The notes under the pieces: model-generated | Databases searched by the model: none | Seen by the model: the letters and a program-made list of their open reading frames with translations, nothing else | What the model was told of the DNA's origin: nothing | Part shown: in pieces, positions 36,034 to 48,270 of the stretch | Position numbering within the stretch: the first letter of the stretch is position 1 | Layout of the letters: the number at the start of each line of letters is the position of its first letter | Made by a program: the position numbers and the translations under genes | NCBI GenBank assembly: GCA_027186245.1 | Contig: CP114481.1 | Location: 27,869,501 to 27,933,500, forward strand | Source: Coriaria nepalensis | Lineage: Eukaryota > Streptophyta > Magnoliopsida > Cucurbitales > Coriariaceae | DNA length: 64,000 nt | Direction of reading: 5' to 3'

Positions 36034-39000
36034 TTGGTCTACTGAAGGCAACTATGCATTTTTTTAGTGTTAAAGTCATATTATTGCATCTCTTTTACTC
36101 ATTAAATCATTCTAAATCACTTCAGACGAAATTCGCCTTTCAAACATCACTTTCGTGCATAAGTTGCAGTTGATCTATTGAAGGCAACTATACATTTACT
36201 TAGCCTTAAAATCATGTCACCGAGGCTCTTCCATTCATTAAATCATTATAAGAGAATTCGAACGAATTATATTTTTGCCCTTCAAACATGATTTTCTTAC
36301 ATAACTTGCAATTAATCTATTGAATATAACAATGCATTATTTTAGCCTTAAAGAGCATATCTTTCAGTCTTTTGATATCATTAAATTGTTTGAAAGCACT
36401 TCGAACTAATTTTATTATTGCATTTAAAACACGACTTTGATGCATAACTTGCAATTGATATACTGAAGGCAACTATGCATTTTTTAGTGTTAAAGTCATA
36501 TTATTGCATCTCTTTTACTCGTGAAATCATTCTAAATCATTTCAGACGAAATTCACCTTTTAAACATGACTTTCGTGCATAACTTGCAGTTGATCTATTG
36601 AAAGCAACTATGCATTTACTTAGCCTTAAAATCATTTCAGTGAGGCTCTTCTAGCCATTAAATCATTATAAATGAATTCGAACGAATCATATTTTTGCCC
36701 TTCAAACATGATTTTCTTACATAACCTGCAATTAATCTATTGAATATGACAATGCATTATTTTAGCCTTAGAGAGCATATCTTTCAGTCTTTTGATATCA
36801 TTAAATTTTTTGAAAGCACTTCGAACTAATTCTATTATTGCTTTTTAAAACACGACTTTCATGCATAACTTGCAATTGGTCTACTGAAGGCAACTATGCA
36901 TTTTTTTAGTGTTAAAGTCATATTATTGCATCTCTTTTACTCATTAAATCATTCTAAATCACTTCAGACGAAATTCGCCTTTTAAACATCACTTTCGTGC
37001 ATAAGTTGCAGTTGATCTATTGAAGGCAACTATACATTTACTTAGCCTTAAAATCATGTCACCGAGGCTCTTCTATTCATTAAATCATTATAAGAGAATT
37101 CAAACGAATTGTATTTTTGCCCTTCAAACATGATTTTCTTACATAACTTGCAATTAATCTATCGAAGACAACAATGCATTATTTTGCGCTTAAAGAGCAT
37201 ATCATTCAGTCTTTTGATGTCATTAAATTGTTTGAAAGCACTTCGAACTAATTCTATTATTGCATTTAAAACACGACTTTCATGCATAACTTGCAATTGA
37301 TCTACTGAAGGCAACTATGCATTTTTTTAGTGTTAAAGTCATATTATTGCATCTCTTTTACTCATTAAATCATTCTAAATCACTTCAGACGAAATTCGCC
37401 TTTTAAACATGACTTTCGTGCATAACTTGCGGTTGATCAATTGAAGGCAACTATACATTTACTTAGCCATAAAATCATGTCATTGAGGCTCTTCTAGTCA
37501 TTAAATCATTATAAGAGAATTCGAACGAATCATATTTTTGCCCTTCAAACATGATTTTCTTACCTAACTTGCAATTAAACTATCGAAGACAACAATGCAT
37601 TATTTTAGGCTTAAAGAGCATACCATTCAGTCTTTTGATATCATTAAATTGTTTGAAAGCATTTCGAACTAATTCTATTATTGCTTTTTGAAACACGACT
37701 TTCATGCATAACTTGCAATTGATTTACTGAAGGCAACTATGCATTTTTGTAGTCTTAAACTCATATTATTGCATCTATTTTACTCATTAAATCATTCTAA
37801 ATAACATTAGACGAAATTCGCCTTTTAAACATGACTTTCGTACATAACTTGCAGTTGATCTATTGAAAGCAACTATGCATTTACTTAGCCTTAAAATCAT
37901 TTCATTGAGGCTCTTCTAGCCATTAAATCATTATAAATGAATTCAAACGAATCATATTTTTGCCCTTCAAACATGATTTTCTTACATAACGTGCAATTAA
38001 TCTATTGAATATAACAATGCATTATTTTAGCCTTAGAGAGCATATCATTCAGTCTTTTGATATCATTAAATTGTTTGAAAGCACTTCGAACTAATTCTAT
38101 TATTGCATTTAAAACACGACTTTCATGCATCACTTGCAATTGATCTACTGAAGGACACTATGCATTTTTTTAGTCTGAAAGTCATATTATTGCATCTCTT
38201 TTACTCGTTAAATCATTCTAACTCACTTCTGACGAAATTCGCCTTTTCAACATGACTTCCGTGCATAACTTGCAGTTGATCTATTGAAGGCAACTATACA
38301 TTTACTTAGCCTTAAAACCATGTCATTGAGGCTCTTCTAGCCATTAAACCATTATAAATGAATTCGAACGAATTATATTTTTGTCCTTCAAACATGATTT
38401 GCTTACATAACCTGGAATTAATCTATTGAATACAACAATGCATTATTTTAGCCTTAAGGAGCATATCATTCAATCTTTTGATATCATTAAATTGTTTGAA
38501 AGCACTTCGAACTAATTCTATTATTGCATTTAAAACACGACTTTCATGCATAACTTGCAATTGATCTACTGAAGGCAACTTTGCATTTTTTTAGTGTTAA
38601 AGTCATATTATTGCATCTCTTTTACTCATTAAATCATTCTAAATCACTTCAGACGAAATTCGCCTTTTAAACATGACTTTCGTACATAACTTGCAGTTGA
38701 TCTATTGAAAGCAACTATGCATTTACTTAGCCTTAAAATCATTTCAGTGAGGCTCTTCTAGCCATTAAATCATTATAAATGAATTCGAACGAATCATATT
38801 TTTGCCCTTCAAACATGATTTTCTTACATAACCTGCAATTAATCTATTGAATATAACAGTGCATTATTTTATCCTTAAAGAGCATATCTTTCAGTCTTTT
38901 GATATCATTAAATTGTTTGAAAGCACTTCGAACTAATTCTATTATTGCATTTAAAACACGACTTTCATGCATAACTAGCAATTGATCTACTGAAGGCAAC

Positions 39001-39579
39001 TATGCATTTTTTTAGTGTTAAAGTCATATTATTGCATCTCTTTTACTCATTAAATCATTCTAAATCACTTCAGACGAAATTCGCCTTTTAAACATGACTT
39101 TCGTGCATAACTTGCAGTTGATCTATTGAAGGCAACTATACATTTACTTAGCCTTAAAATCATGTCATTGAGGCACTTCTAGTCATTAAATCATTCTAAA
39201 TGAATTCGAACGAATCATATTTTTGCCCTTCAAACATGATTTGCTTACATAACCTGCAATTAATCTATTGAATATAACAATGCATTATTTTAGCCTTAAA
39301 AAGCATATCATTCAGTCTTTTCATATCATTAAATTGTTTGAAAGCACTTCGAAATAATTCTATTTTTGCATTGAAAACATGACTTTCATGCATAACTTGC
39401 AATTGATCTACTGAAGGCAACTATGCCTTTTTTTAGTGTTAAAGTCATATTATTGCATCTCTTTTACTCATTAAATCACTCTAAATCACTTCAGACGAAA
39501 TTCACCTTTTAAACATTACCTTCGTGCATAACTTGCAGTTGATCTATTGAAGGCAACTATCCATTTACTTAGCCTTAAA
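36034..39579. repeat. 421-bp units, including first copy of a 6162-bp-offset segment
   Basis: Units at 36211, 36631, 37053, 37474, 37896, 38317, 38738 and 39159. From about 36400 to 38400 they match 42562-44562 at a constant offset of 6162 bp. Shared marks are 'atttcagtgagg', 'attttttgaaag'/'aatatgac', 'caccgaggctcttctattc', 'tacctaacttgc' with 'attaaactatcg', 'gcatttcgaac', 'aacattagacg' and 'gaaggacactatg'. The offset equals fifteen units minus the 136-bp and 18-bp losses that lie between the copies, plus one base. The unit at 39159 is the first I see with the linked B variant 'cgaaataattc...gcattgaaaacatg'. No gene. Confidence 0.8.
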
Positions 39580-39864
39580 ATCATGTCATTGAGGCTCTTC
39601 TAGTTATTAAATCATTATAAATTAATTCGAACGAATTATATTTTTGTCCGTCAAACATGATTTGCTTCCATAACCTGCAATTAATCTATTGAATACAACA
39701 ATGCATTATTTTAGCCTTAAAGAGCATATCATTCAGTCTTTTGATATCATTAAATTGTTTGAAAGCACTTCGAACTAATTCTATTATTGCATTTAAAACA
39801 CGACTTTCATGCATAACTTGCAATTGGTCTATTGAAGGCAACTATACATTTACTTAGCCTTAAA
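39580..39864. repeat. Truncated unit, 285 bp: B and C fused by a 136-bp deletion
   Basis: Only 285 bp separate consecutive unit starts here, 136 bp short. The sequence runs normally through A and into B as far as 'ttggtctattgaaggcaac' and then continues 'tatacatttacttagcc', which is the C tail. In the closest full-length relative (15998-16418) B has 'tctattgaaggcaactat' and C has the same 18 bases, so an exchange between them deletes exactly one B-to-C spacing. The A part also carries 'gttattaaatc' and 'gcttccataacc', both otherwise seen together only in the unit at 15998. It is a clear case of recombination at the subunit register. Confidence 0.92.
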
Positions 39865-41127
39865 ATCATGTCATTGAGGCTCTTCTAGCCATTAAATCGT
39901 TATAAATGAATTTAAACGAATCATATTTTTGCCCTTCAAACATGATTTGCTTACATAACCTGCAATTAATCTATTGAATACAAAAATCCATTATTTTAGC
40001 CTTAAAGAGCATATCATTCAGCTTTTTCAGATCATTAAATTGTTTGAAAGCACTTCGAACTAATTCTATTTTTACGTTTAAAACACTACTTTCTTGCATA
40101 ACTTGCAATTGATCTACTGAAGGCAACTGTGCATTTTTTTAGTGTTAAAGTCATATTATTGCATCTCGTTTACTCATTAAATCATTCTAAATCACTTGAG
40201 ACGAAATTCGCCTTTTAAACATCACTTTCGTGCATAAGTTGCAGTTGATCTATTGAAGGCAACTATACATTTACTTAGACTTAAAATCATGTCACTGAGG
40301 CTCTTTTAGTCATTAAATCATTATAAGAGAATTCGAACGAATTATATTTTTTCCCTTCAAACATGTTTTTCTTACATAACTTGCAATTAATCTATCGAAG
40401 ACAACAATGCATTATTTTAGGCTTTAAGAGCATATCATTCAGTCTTTTGATATCATTAAATTGTTTGAAAGCACTTCGAACTAATTCTATTATTGCATTT
40501 AAAACACGACTTTCATGCATAACTTGCAATTGATCTACTGCAGGCAACTATGGATTTTTTTAGTGTTAAAGTCATATTATTGCATCTCTTTTACTCATTA
40601 AATCATTCTAAATCACTTCAGACGAAATTCGCCTTTTAAACATGACTTTCGTGCATAACTTGCAGTTGATCTATTGAAGGCAACTATACATTTACTTAGC
40701 CTTAAAATCATGTCATTGAGGCACTTCTAGTCATTAAATCATTATAAATGAATTCGAACGAATCATATTTTTGCCCTTCAAACATGATTTGCTTACATAA
40801 CATGCAATTAATCTATTGAACATAACAATGTATTATTTTAGCCTTAAAGAGCATATCATTCAGTCTTTTCATATCATTAAATTGTTTGAAAGCACTTCGA
40901 AATAATTCTATTTTTGCATTGAAAACATGGCTTTCATGCATTACTTGCGATTGATCTACTGAAGGAAACTATGCATTTTTTTAGTGTTCAAATCATATTA
41001 TTCCATCTCTTTTACTCATTAAATCATTGTAAATCACTTCAGACGAAATTCACCTTTGAAACACGAGTTTCATGCATAACTTGCAGTTGATCTATTGAAG
41101 GTAACTACACATTTACTTAGCCTTAAA
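39865..41127. repeat. Three units: two resembling the 7-unit block, then a hybrid
   Basis: The unit at 39865 has 'aatttaaacg' and 'aaaaatcca' like 22735 and 25684; the unit at 40286 has 'atgtcactgagg' and 'ctgcaggc' like 26105. Their order matches the 7-unit block. The unit at 40707 starts like 31581 and 34949 ('gaggcacttctagtc', 'aataacaatgtatt'-type A) and switches in B to 'cgaaataattc' and 'cttgcgattg'. Its C subunit has 'acacgagtttcatgc', like the unit at 58815. It is a mosaic of at least three sources. No gene. Confidence 0.7.
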
Positions 41128-41530
41128 ATCATGTCATTAAGGCTCTTTTAGTCATTAAATCATTATCAATGAATTCGAACGAATTATATTTTTGACCTTC
41201 AAACACGATTTTCTTACATAACTTGCAATTAATCTATTGAATATAACAATGCATTATTTTAGCCTTAAAGAGCATATCATTAAATTGTTTGAAAGCACTT
41301 CGAAATAATTCTATTTTTGCATTGAAAACATGACTTTCATGCATAACTTGCAATTGATCTACTGAAGGAAACTATGCATTTTTTTAGTGTTGAAATCATA
41401 TTATTGCATCTCTTTTACTCATTAAATCATTCAAAATCTCTTCAGACGAAATTCACCTTTTAAACATGAGTTTCATGCATAACTTGCAGTTGATCTATTG
41501 AAGGAAACTACACATTTACTTAGCCTTAAA
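41128..41530. repeat. Short unit, 403 bp: 18-bp deletion in subunit A
   Basis: The A subunit end reads 'agcatatcattaaattg' where neighbours have 'agcatatcattcag' and 'tcttttgatatcattaaat'. Eighteen bases are missing between two copies of 'atatcatt', near 41272-41285. The direct repeats flanking the loss make slippage or microhomology-mediated deletion the simplest cause. The rest of the unit is normal and has 'gaccttcaaacacg' and the 'cgaaataattc' form of B. Confidence 0.93.
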
Positions 41531-44478
41531 ATAATGTCATTAAGGCTCTTTTAGTCATTAAATCATTATAAATGAATTCGAACGAATCATATTTTTGCCC
41601 TTCAAATATGATTTGCTTACATAACCTGCAATTAATCTATTGAATATAACAATGCATTATTTTAGCCTTAGAGAGCATATCATTCAGTCTTTTGATATCA
41701 TTAAATTGTTTGAAAGCACTTCGAACTAATTCTATTATTGCATTTTAAACACGACTTTCATGCATAACTTGCAATTGATCTACTGAAGGACACTATGCAT
41801 TTTTTTAGTGTTAAAGTCATATTATTGCATCTCTTTTACTTATTAAATCATTCTAAATCACTTCAGACGAAATTCACCTTTTAAACATGACTTTCGTGCA
41901 TAACTTGCAGTTGATCTATTGAAAGCAACTATGCATTTACTTAGCCTTAAAATCATTTCATTGAGGCTCTTCTAGCCATTAAATCATTATAAATGAATTC
42001 GAACGAATCATATTTTTGCCCTTCAAACATGATTTTCTTACATAACGTGCAATTAATCTATTGAATATAACAATGCATTATTTTAGCCTTAAAGAGCATA
42101 TCTTTCAGTCTTTTGATATCATTAAATTGTTTGAAAGCACTTCGAACTAATTCTATTATTGCATTTAGAACACGACTTTCATGCATAACTTCCAATTGAT
42201 CTACTGAAGACAACTATGCATTTTTTTAGTGTTAAAGTCATATTATTGCATCTCTTTTACTCATTAAATCATTCTAAATCACTTCAGATGAAATTCACCT
42301 TTTAAACATGACTTTCGTGCATAACTTGCAGTTGATCTATTGAAAGCAACTATGCATTTACTTAGCCTTAAAATCATTTCATTGAGGCTCTTCTAGCCAT
42401 TAAATCATTATAAATGAATTCGAACGAATCATATTTTTGCCCTTCAAACATGATTTTCTTACATAACGTGCAATTAATCTATTGAATATAACAATGCATT
42501 ATTTTAGCCTTAAAGAGCATATCTTTCAGTCTTTTGATATCATTAAATTGTTTGAAAGCACTTCGAACTAATTTTATTATTGCATTTAAAACACGACTTT
42601 GATGCATAACTTGCAATTGATATACTGAAGGCAACTATGCATTTTTTAGTGTTAAAGTCATATTATTGCATCTCTTTTACTCATTAAATCATTCTAAATC
42701 ACTTCAGACGAAATTCACCTTTTAAACATGACTTTCGTGCATAACTTGCAGTTGATCTATTGAAAGCAACTATGCATTTACTTAGCCTTAAAATCATTTC
42801 AGTGAGGCTCTTCTAGCGATTAAATCATTATAAATGAATTCGAACGAATCATATTTTTGCCCTTCAAACATGATTTTCCTACATAACCTGCAATTAATCT
42901 ATTGAATATGACAATGCATTATTTTAGCCTTAAAGAGCATATCTTTCAGTCTTTTGATATCATTAAATTGTTTGAAAGCACTTCGAACTAATTCTATTAT
43001 TGCTTTTTAAAACACGACTTTCATGCATAACTTGCAATTGGTCTACTGAAGGCAACTATGCATTTTTTTAGTGTTAAAGTCATATTATTGCATCTCTTTT
43101 ACTCTTTAAATCATTCTAAATCACTTCAGACGAAATTCGCCTTTTAAACATCACTTTCGTGCATAAGTTGCAGTTGATCTATTGAAGGCAACTATACATT
43201 TACTTAGCCTTAAAATCATGTCACCGAGGCTCTTCTATTCATTAAATCATTATAAGAGAATTCGAACGAATTATATTTTTGCCCTCCAAACATGATTTTC
43301 TTACATAACTTGCAATTAATCTATCGAAGACAACAATGCATTATTTTAGGCTTAAAGAGCATATCATTCAGTCTTTTGATGTCATTAAATTGTTTGAAAG
43401 CACTTCGAACTAATTCTATTATTGCATTTAAAACACGACTTTCATGCATAACTTGCAATTGATCTATTGAAGGCAACTATGCATTTTTTTAGTGTTAAAG
43501 CCATATTATTGCATCTCTTTTACTCATTAAATCATTCTAAATCACTTCAGACGAAATTCGCCTTTCAAACATGACTTTCGTGCATAACTTGCAGTTGATC
43601 AATTGAAGGCAACTATACATTTACTTAGCCATAAAATCATGTCATTGAGGCTCTTCTAGTCATTAAATCATTATAAGAGAATTCGAACGAATCATATTTT
43701 TGCCCTTCAAACATGATTTTCTTACCTAACTTGCAATTAAACTATCGAAGACAACAATGCATTATTTTAGGCTTAAAGAGCATATCATTCAGTCTTTTGA
43801 TATCATTAAATTGTTTGAAAGCATTTCGAACTAATTCTATTATAGCTTTTTGAAACACGACTTTCATGCATAACTTGCAATTGATTTACTGAAGGCAACT
43901 ATGCATTTTTTTAGTCTTAAAGTCATATTATTGCATCTATTTTACTCATTAAATCATTCTGAATAACATTAGACGAAATTCGCCTTTTAAACATGACTTT
44001 CGTACGTAACTTGCAGCTGATCTATTGAAAGCAACTATGCATTTACTTAGCCTTAAAATCATTTCATTGAGGCTCTTCTAGCCATTAAATCATTATAAAT
44101 GAATTCGAACGAATCATATTTTTGCCCTTCAAACATGATTTTCTTACATAACGTGCAATTAATCTATTGAATATAACAATGCATTATTTTAGCCTTAGAG
44201 AGCATATCATTCAGTATTTTGATATCATTAAATTGTTTGAAAGCACTTCGAACTAATTCTATTATTGCATTTAAAACACGACTTTCATGCATAACTTGCA
44301 ATTGATCTACTGAAGGACACTATGCATTTTTTTAGTCTGAAAGTCATATTATTGCATCTCTTTTACTCATTAAATCATTCTAAATCACTTCTGACGAAAT
44401 TCGCCTTTTAAACATGACTTTCGTGCATAACTTGCAGTTGATCTATTGAAGGCAACTATACATTTACTTAGCCTTAAA
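41531..44478. repeat. 421-bp units, including second copy of the 6162-bp-offset segment
   Basis: Units at 41531, 41952, 42373, 42793, 43215, 43636 and 44058. The stretch from about 42562 on repeats 36400-38400. The units at 41531-42372 match 48693-49534 at an offset of 7162 bp, sharing 'tcaaatatgatttgc', 'gaaggacactatg', 'gcatttagaac' and 'cttccaattgatctactg' with 'gaagacaac'. The unit at 43636 matches 48271 closely ('tatagctttttgaaac', 'ctgaataacattag', 'cgtacgtaac', 'gcagctgatc'). No gene. Confidence 0.8.
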
Positions 44479-45320
44479 ACCATGTCATTAAGGCTCTTCT
44501 AGCCATTAAACCATTATAAATGAATTCGAACGAATTATATTTTTGTCCTTCAAACATGATTTTCTTACATAACCTGCAATTAATCTATTGAATATAACAA
44601 TGCATTATTTTATCCTTAAAGAGCATATCTTTCAGTCTTTTGATATCATTAAATTGTTTGAAAGCACTTCGAACTAATTCTATTATTGCATTTAAAACAC
44701 GACTTTCATGCATAACTTGCAATTGATCTACTGAAGGCAACTATGCATTTTTTTAGTGTTAAAGTCATATTATTGCATCTCTTTTACTCATTAAATCATT
44801 CTAAATCACTTCAGACGAAATTCGCCTTTTAAACATCACTTTCGTGCATAACTTGCAGTTGATCTATTAAAAGCAACTATACATTTACTTAGCCTTAAAA
44901 TCATGTCATTGAGGATCTTCTAGCCATTAAACCATTATAAATGAATTCGAACGAATTATATTTTTGTCCTTCAAACATTATTTTCTTACATAACCTGCAA
45001 TTAATCTTTTGAATATAACAATGCATTATTTTAGCCTTAAAGAGCATATCTTTCAGTCTTTTGATATCATTAAATTGTTTGAAAGCACTTCGAACTAATT
45101 CTATTATTGCATTTAAAACACGACTTTCATGCATAACTTGCAATTGATCTACTGAAGGCAACTATGCATTTTTTTAGTGTTAAAGTCATATTATTGCATC
45201 TCTTTTACTCATTAAATCATTCTAAATCACATCAGACGAAATTCGCCTTTTCAACATGCCTTTCGTGCATAACTTGCAGTTGATCTATTGAAGGCAACTA
45301 TACATTTACTTAGCCTTAAA
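44479..45320. repeat. Transplanted segment matching 24.9-25.7 kb
   Basis: The unit at 44900 appears identical to the unit at 25263, an offset of 19637 bp, including the rare 'gaggatcttc', 'aatcttttgaat', 'cacatcagacg' and 'ttcaacatgcc'. Matching extends upstream into B and C of the unit at 44479 ('ctattaaaagcaac'). On either side the neighbours belong to other lineages: 44058 matches 37896, and 45321 matches 49535. The sharp borders suggest a patch copied from one part of the array to the other, though a series of block duplications is also possible. Confidence 0.8.
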
Positions 45321-48270
45321 ATCATGTCATTGAGGCTCTTCTAGCCATTAAATCATTATAAATGAATTCGAACGAATCATATTTTTGCCCTTCAAACATG
45401 ATTTTCTTACATAACGTGCAATTAATCTATTGAATATAACAATGCATTATTTTAGCCTTAAAGAGCATATCTTTCAGTCTTTTGATATCATTAAATTGTT
45501 TGAAAGCACTTCGAACTAATTCTATTATTGCATTTAGAACACGACTTTCATGCATAACTTGCAATTGATCTACTGAAGGCAACTATGCATTTTTTTAGTG
45601 TTAAAGTCATATTATTGCATCTCTTTTACTCATTAAATCATTCTAAATCACTTCATACGAAATTCGCCTTTTAAACATCACTTTCGTGCATAAGTTGCAG
45701 TTGATCTATTGAAGGCAACTATACATTTACTTAGCCTTAAAATCATGTCACCGAGGCTCTTCTAGTCATTAAATCATTATAAGAGAATTCGAACGAATTA
45801 TATTTTTGCCCTTCAAACATGATTTTCTTACATAACTTGCAATTAATCTATCGAAGACAACAATGCATTATTTGAGGCTTACAGAGCATATCATTCAGTC
45901 TTTTGATATCATTAAATTGTTTGAAAGCACTTCGAACTAATTCTATTATTGCATTTAAAACACGACTTTCATGCATAACTTGCAATTGATCTACTGAAGG
46001 AAACTATGCATTTTTTTAGTGTTAAAGTCATATTATTGCATCTCTTTTACTCATTAAATCATTATAAATCACTCCAGACGAAATTCACCTTTTAAACATG
46101 ACTTTCGTGCATAACTTGCAGTTGATCTATTGAAAGCAACTATGCATTTACTTAGCCTTAAAATTATTTCATTGAGGCTCTTCTAGCCATTAAATCATTA
46201 TAAATGAATTCGAACGAATCATATTTTTTCCCTTCAAACATGATTTGCTTACATAACATGCAATTAATCTATTGAATATAACAACGCATTATTTTAGCCT
46301 TAAAGAGCATATCATTCAGTCTTTTCATATCATTAAATTGTTTGAAAGCACTTCGAAATAATTCTACTTTTGCATTGAAAACATGACTTTCATGCATAAC
46401 TTGCAATTGATCTACTGAAGGCAACTACGCATTTTTTTAGTGTTAAAGTCATATTATTGCATCTCGTTTACTCATTAAATCATTCTAAATGCCTTCAGAC
46501 GAAATTCCCCTTTTAAACATCACTTTCGTGCATAAGTTGCAGTTGATCTATTGAAGGCAACTATACATTTACTTAGCCTTAAAATCATGTCACCGAGGCT
46601 CTTCTAGTCATTAAATCATTATAAGAGAATTCGAACGAATTATATTTTTGCCCTTCAAACATGATTTTCTTACATAACTTGCAATTAATCTATCGAAGAC
46701 AACAATGCATTATTTGAGGCTTAAAGAGCATGTCATTCAGTCTTTTGATATCATTAAATTGTTTGAAAGCACTTCGAACTAATTCTATTATTGCATTTAA
46801 AACACGACTTTCATGCATAACTTGCAATTGATCAACTGAAGGCAACTATGCATTTTTTTTAGTGTTAAAGTCATATTATTGCATCTCTTTTACTCATTAA
46901 ATCATTCTAAATCACTTCATACGAAATTCGCCTTTTAAACATCACTTTCGTGCATAAGTTGCAGTTGATCTATTGAAGGCAACTATACATTTACTTAGCC
47001 TTAAAATCATGTCATTGAGGCTCTTCTAGCCATTAAATCATTATAAATGAATTCGAACGAATCATATTTTTGCCCTTCAAACATGATTTTCTTACATAAC
47101 CTTCAATTAATCTATTGAATATAACAATGCAATATTTTAGCGTTAAAGAGCATGTCTTTCAGTCTTTTGATATCATTAAATTGTTTGAAAGCACTTCGAA
47201 CTAATTCTATTATTGCTTTTTAAAACATGACTTTCATGCATAACTTGCAATTGGTCTACTGAAGGCAACTATGCATTTTTTTAGTGTTAAAGTGATATTA
47301 TTGCATCTCTTTTACTCATTAAATCATTCTAAATCACATCAGACGAAATTCGCCTTTTAAACATGACTTTCGTGCATAACTTGCAGTTGATCTATTGAAA
47401 GCAACTATGCATTTACTTAACCTTAAAATCATTTCATTGGGGCTCTTCTAGCCATTAAATCATTATAAATGAATTCGAACGAATGATATTTTTGCCCTTC
47501 AAACATGATTTTCTTACATAACCTGCAATTAATCTATTGAATATAACAATGCAATATTTTAGCCTTAAAAAGCATATCATTTAGTCTTTTCATATCATTC
47601 AATTGTTTAAAAGCACTTCGAAATAATTCTATTTTTGCATTGAAAACATGACTTTCATGCATAACTTGCAATTGATCTACTGAAGGCAACTACGCATTTT
47701 TTTAGTGTTAAAGTCATATTATTGCATCTCTTTTACTCATTAAATCATTCTAAATGCCTTCAGACGAAATTCACCTTTTAAACATGACTTTCGTGTATAA
47801 GTTGCAATTGATCTATTCAAATTAACTATGCATTTACTTAGCCTTAAAATCATTTCATTGAGGCTCTTCTAGCCATTAAATCATTATAAATGAATTCGAA
47901 CGAATCATATTTTTGCCCTTCAAACATGATTTTCTTACATAACCTGCAATTAATCTATTGAATATAACAATGCAATATTTTAGCCTTAAAGAGCATATCT
48001 TTCAGTCTTTTGATATCATTAAATTGTTTGAAAGCACTTCGAACTAATTCTATTATTGCTTTTTAAAACACGACTTTCATGCATAACTTGCAATTGGTCT
48101 ACTGAAGGCAACTATGCATTTTTTTAGTGTTAAAGTCATATTATTGCATCTCTTTTACTCTTTAAATCATTCTAAATCACTTCAGACGAAATTCGCCTTT
48201 TAAACATCACTTTCGTGCATAAGTTGCAGTTGATCTATTGAAGGCAACTATACATTTACTTAGCCTTAAA
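45321..48270. repeat. 11-unit higher-order pattern, first copy region
   Basis: Units at 45321, 45742, 46163, 46584, 47006, 47428 and 47849. Units 46163 to about 47.75 kb correspond in order to 50799 to about 52.38 kb at an offset of 4635-4636 bp (11 x 421 + 4 or 5). Shared marks are 'aataacaacgcatt' with 'attctacttttgc' and 'aaattcccc'; 'caccgagg' with 'gcattatttgagg' and 'agagcatgtc'; 'aaccttcaatt' with 'tagcgttaaag'; and 'attggggctc' with 'cgaatgatattt'. Some tails are swapped between neighbours. The unit at 46584 has eight Ts ('gcattttttttagtg'). No gene. Confidence 0.8.

Noticed and set aside
37109..37300. Plus-strand open frame of 63 codons
   Set aside because: Same satellite frame as 13514-13720, open only because 'tatcgaag' replaces 'tattgaat', and it begins at TTG. 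It is not a gene.
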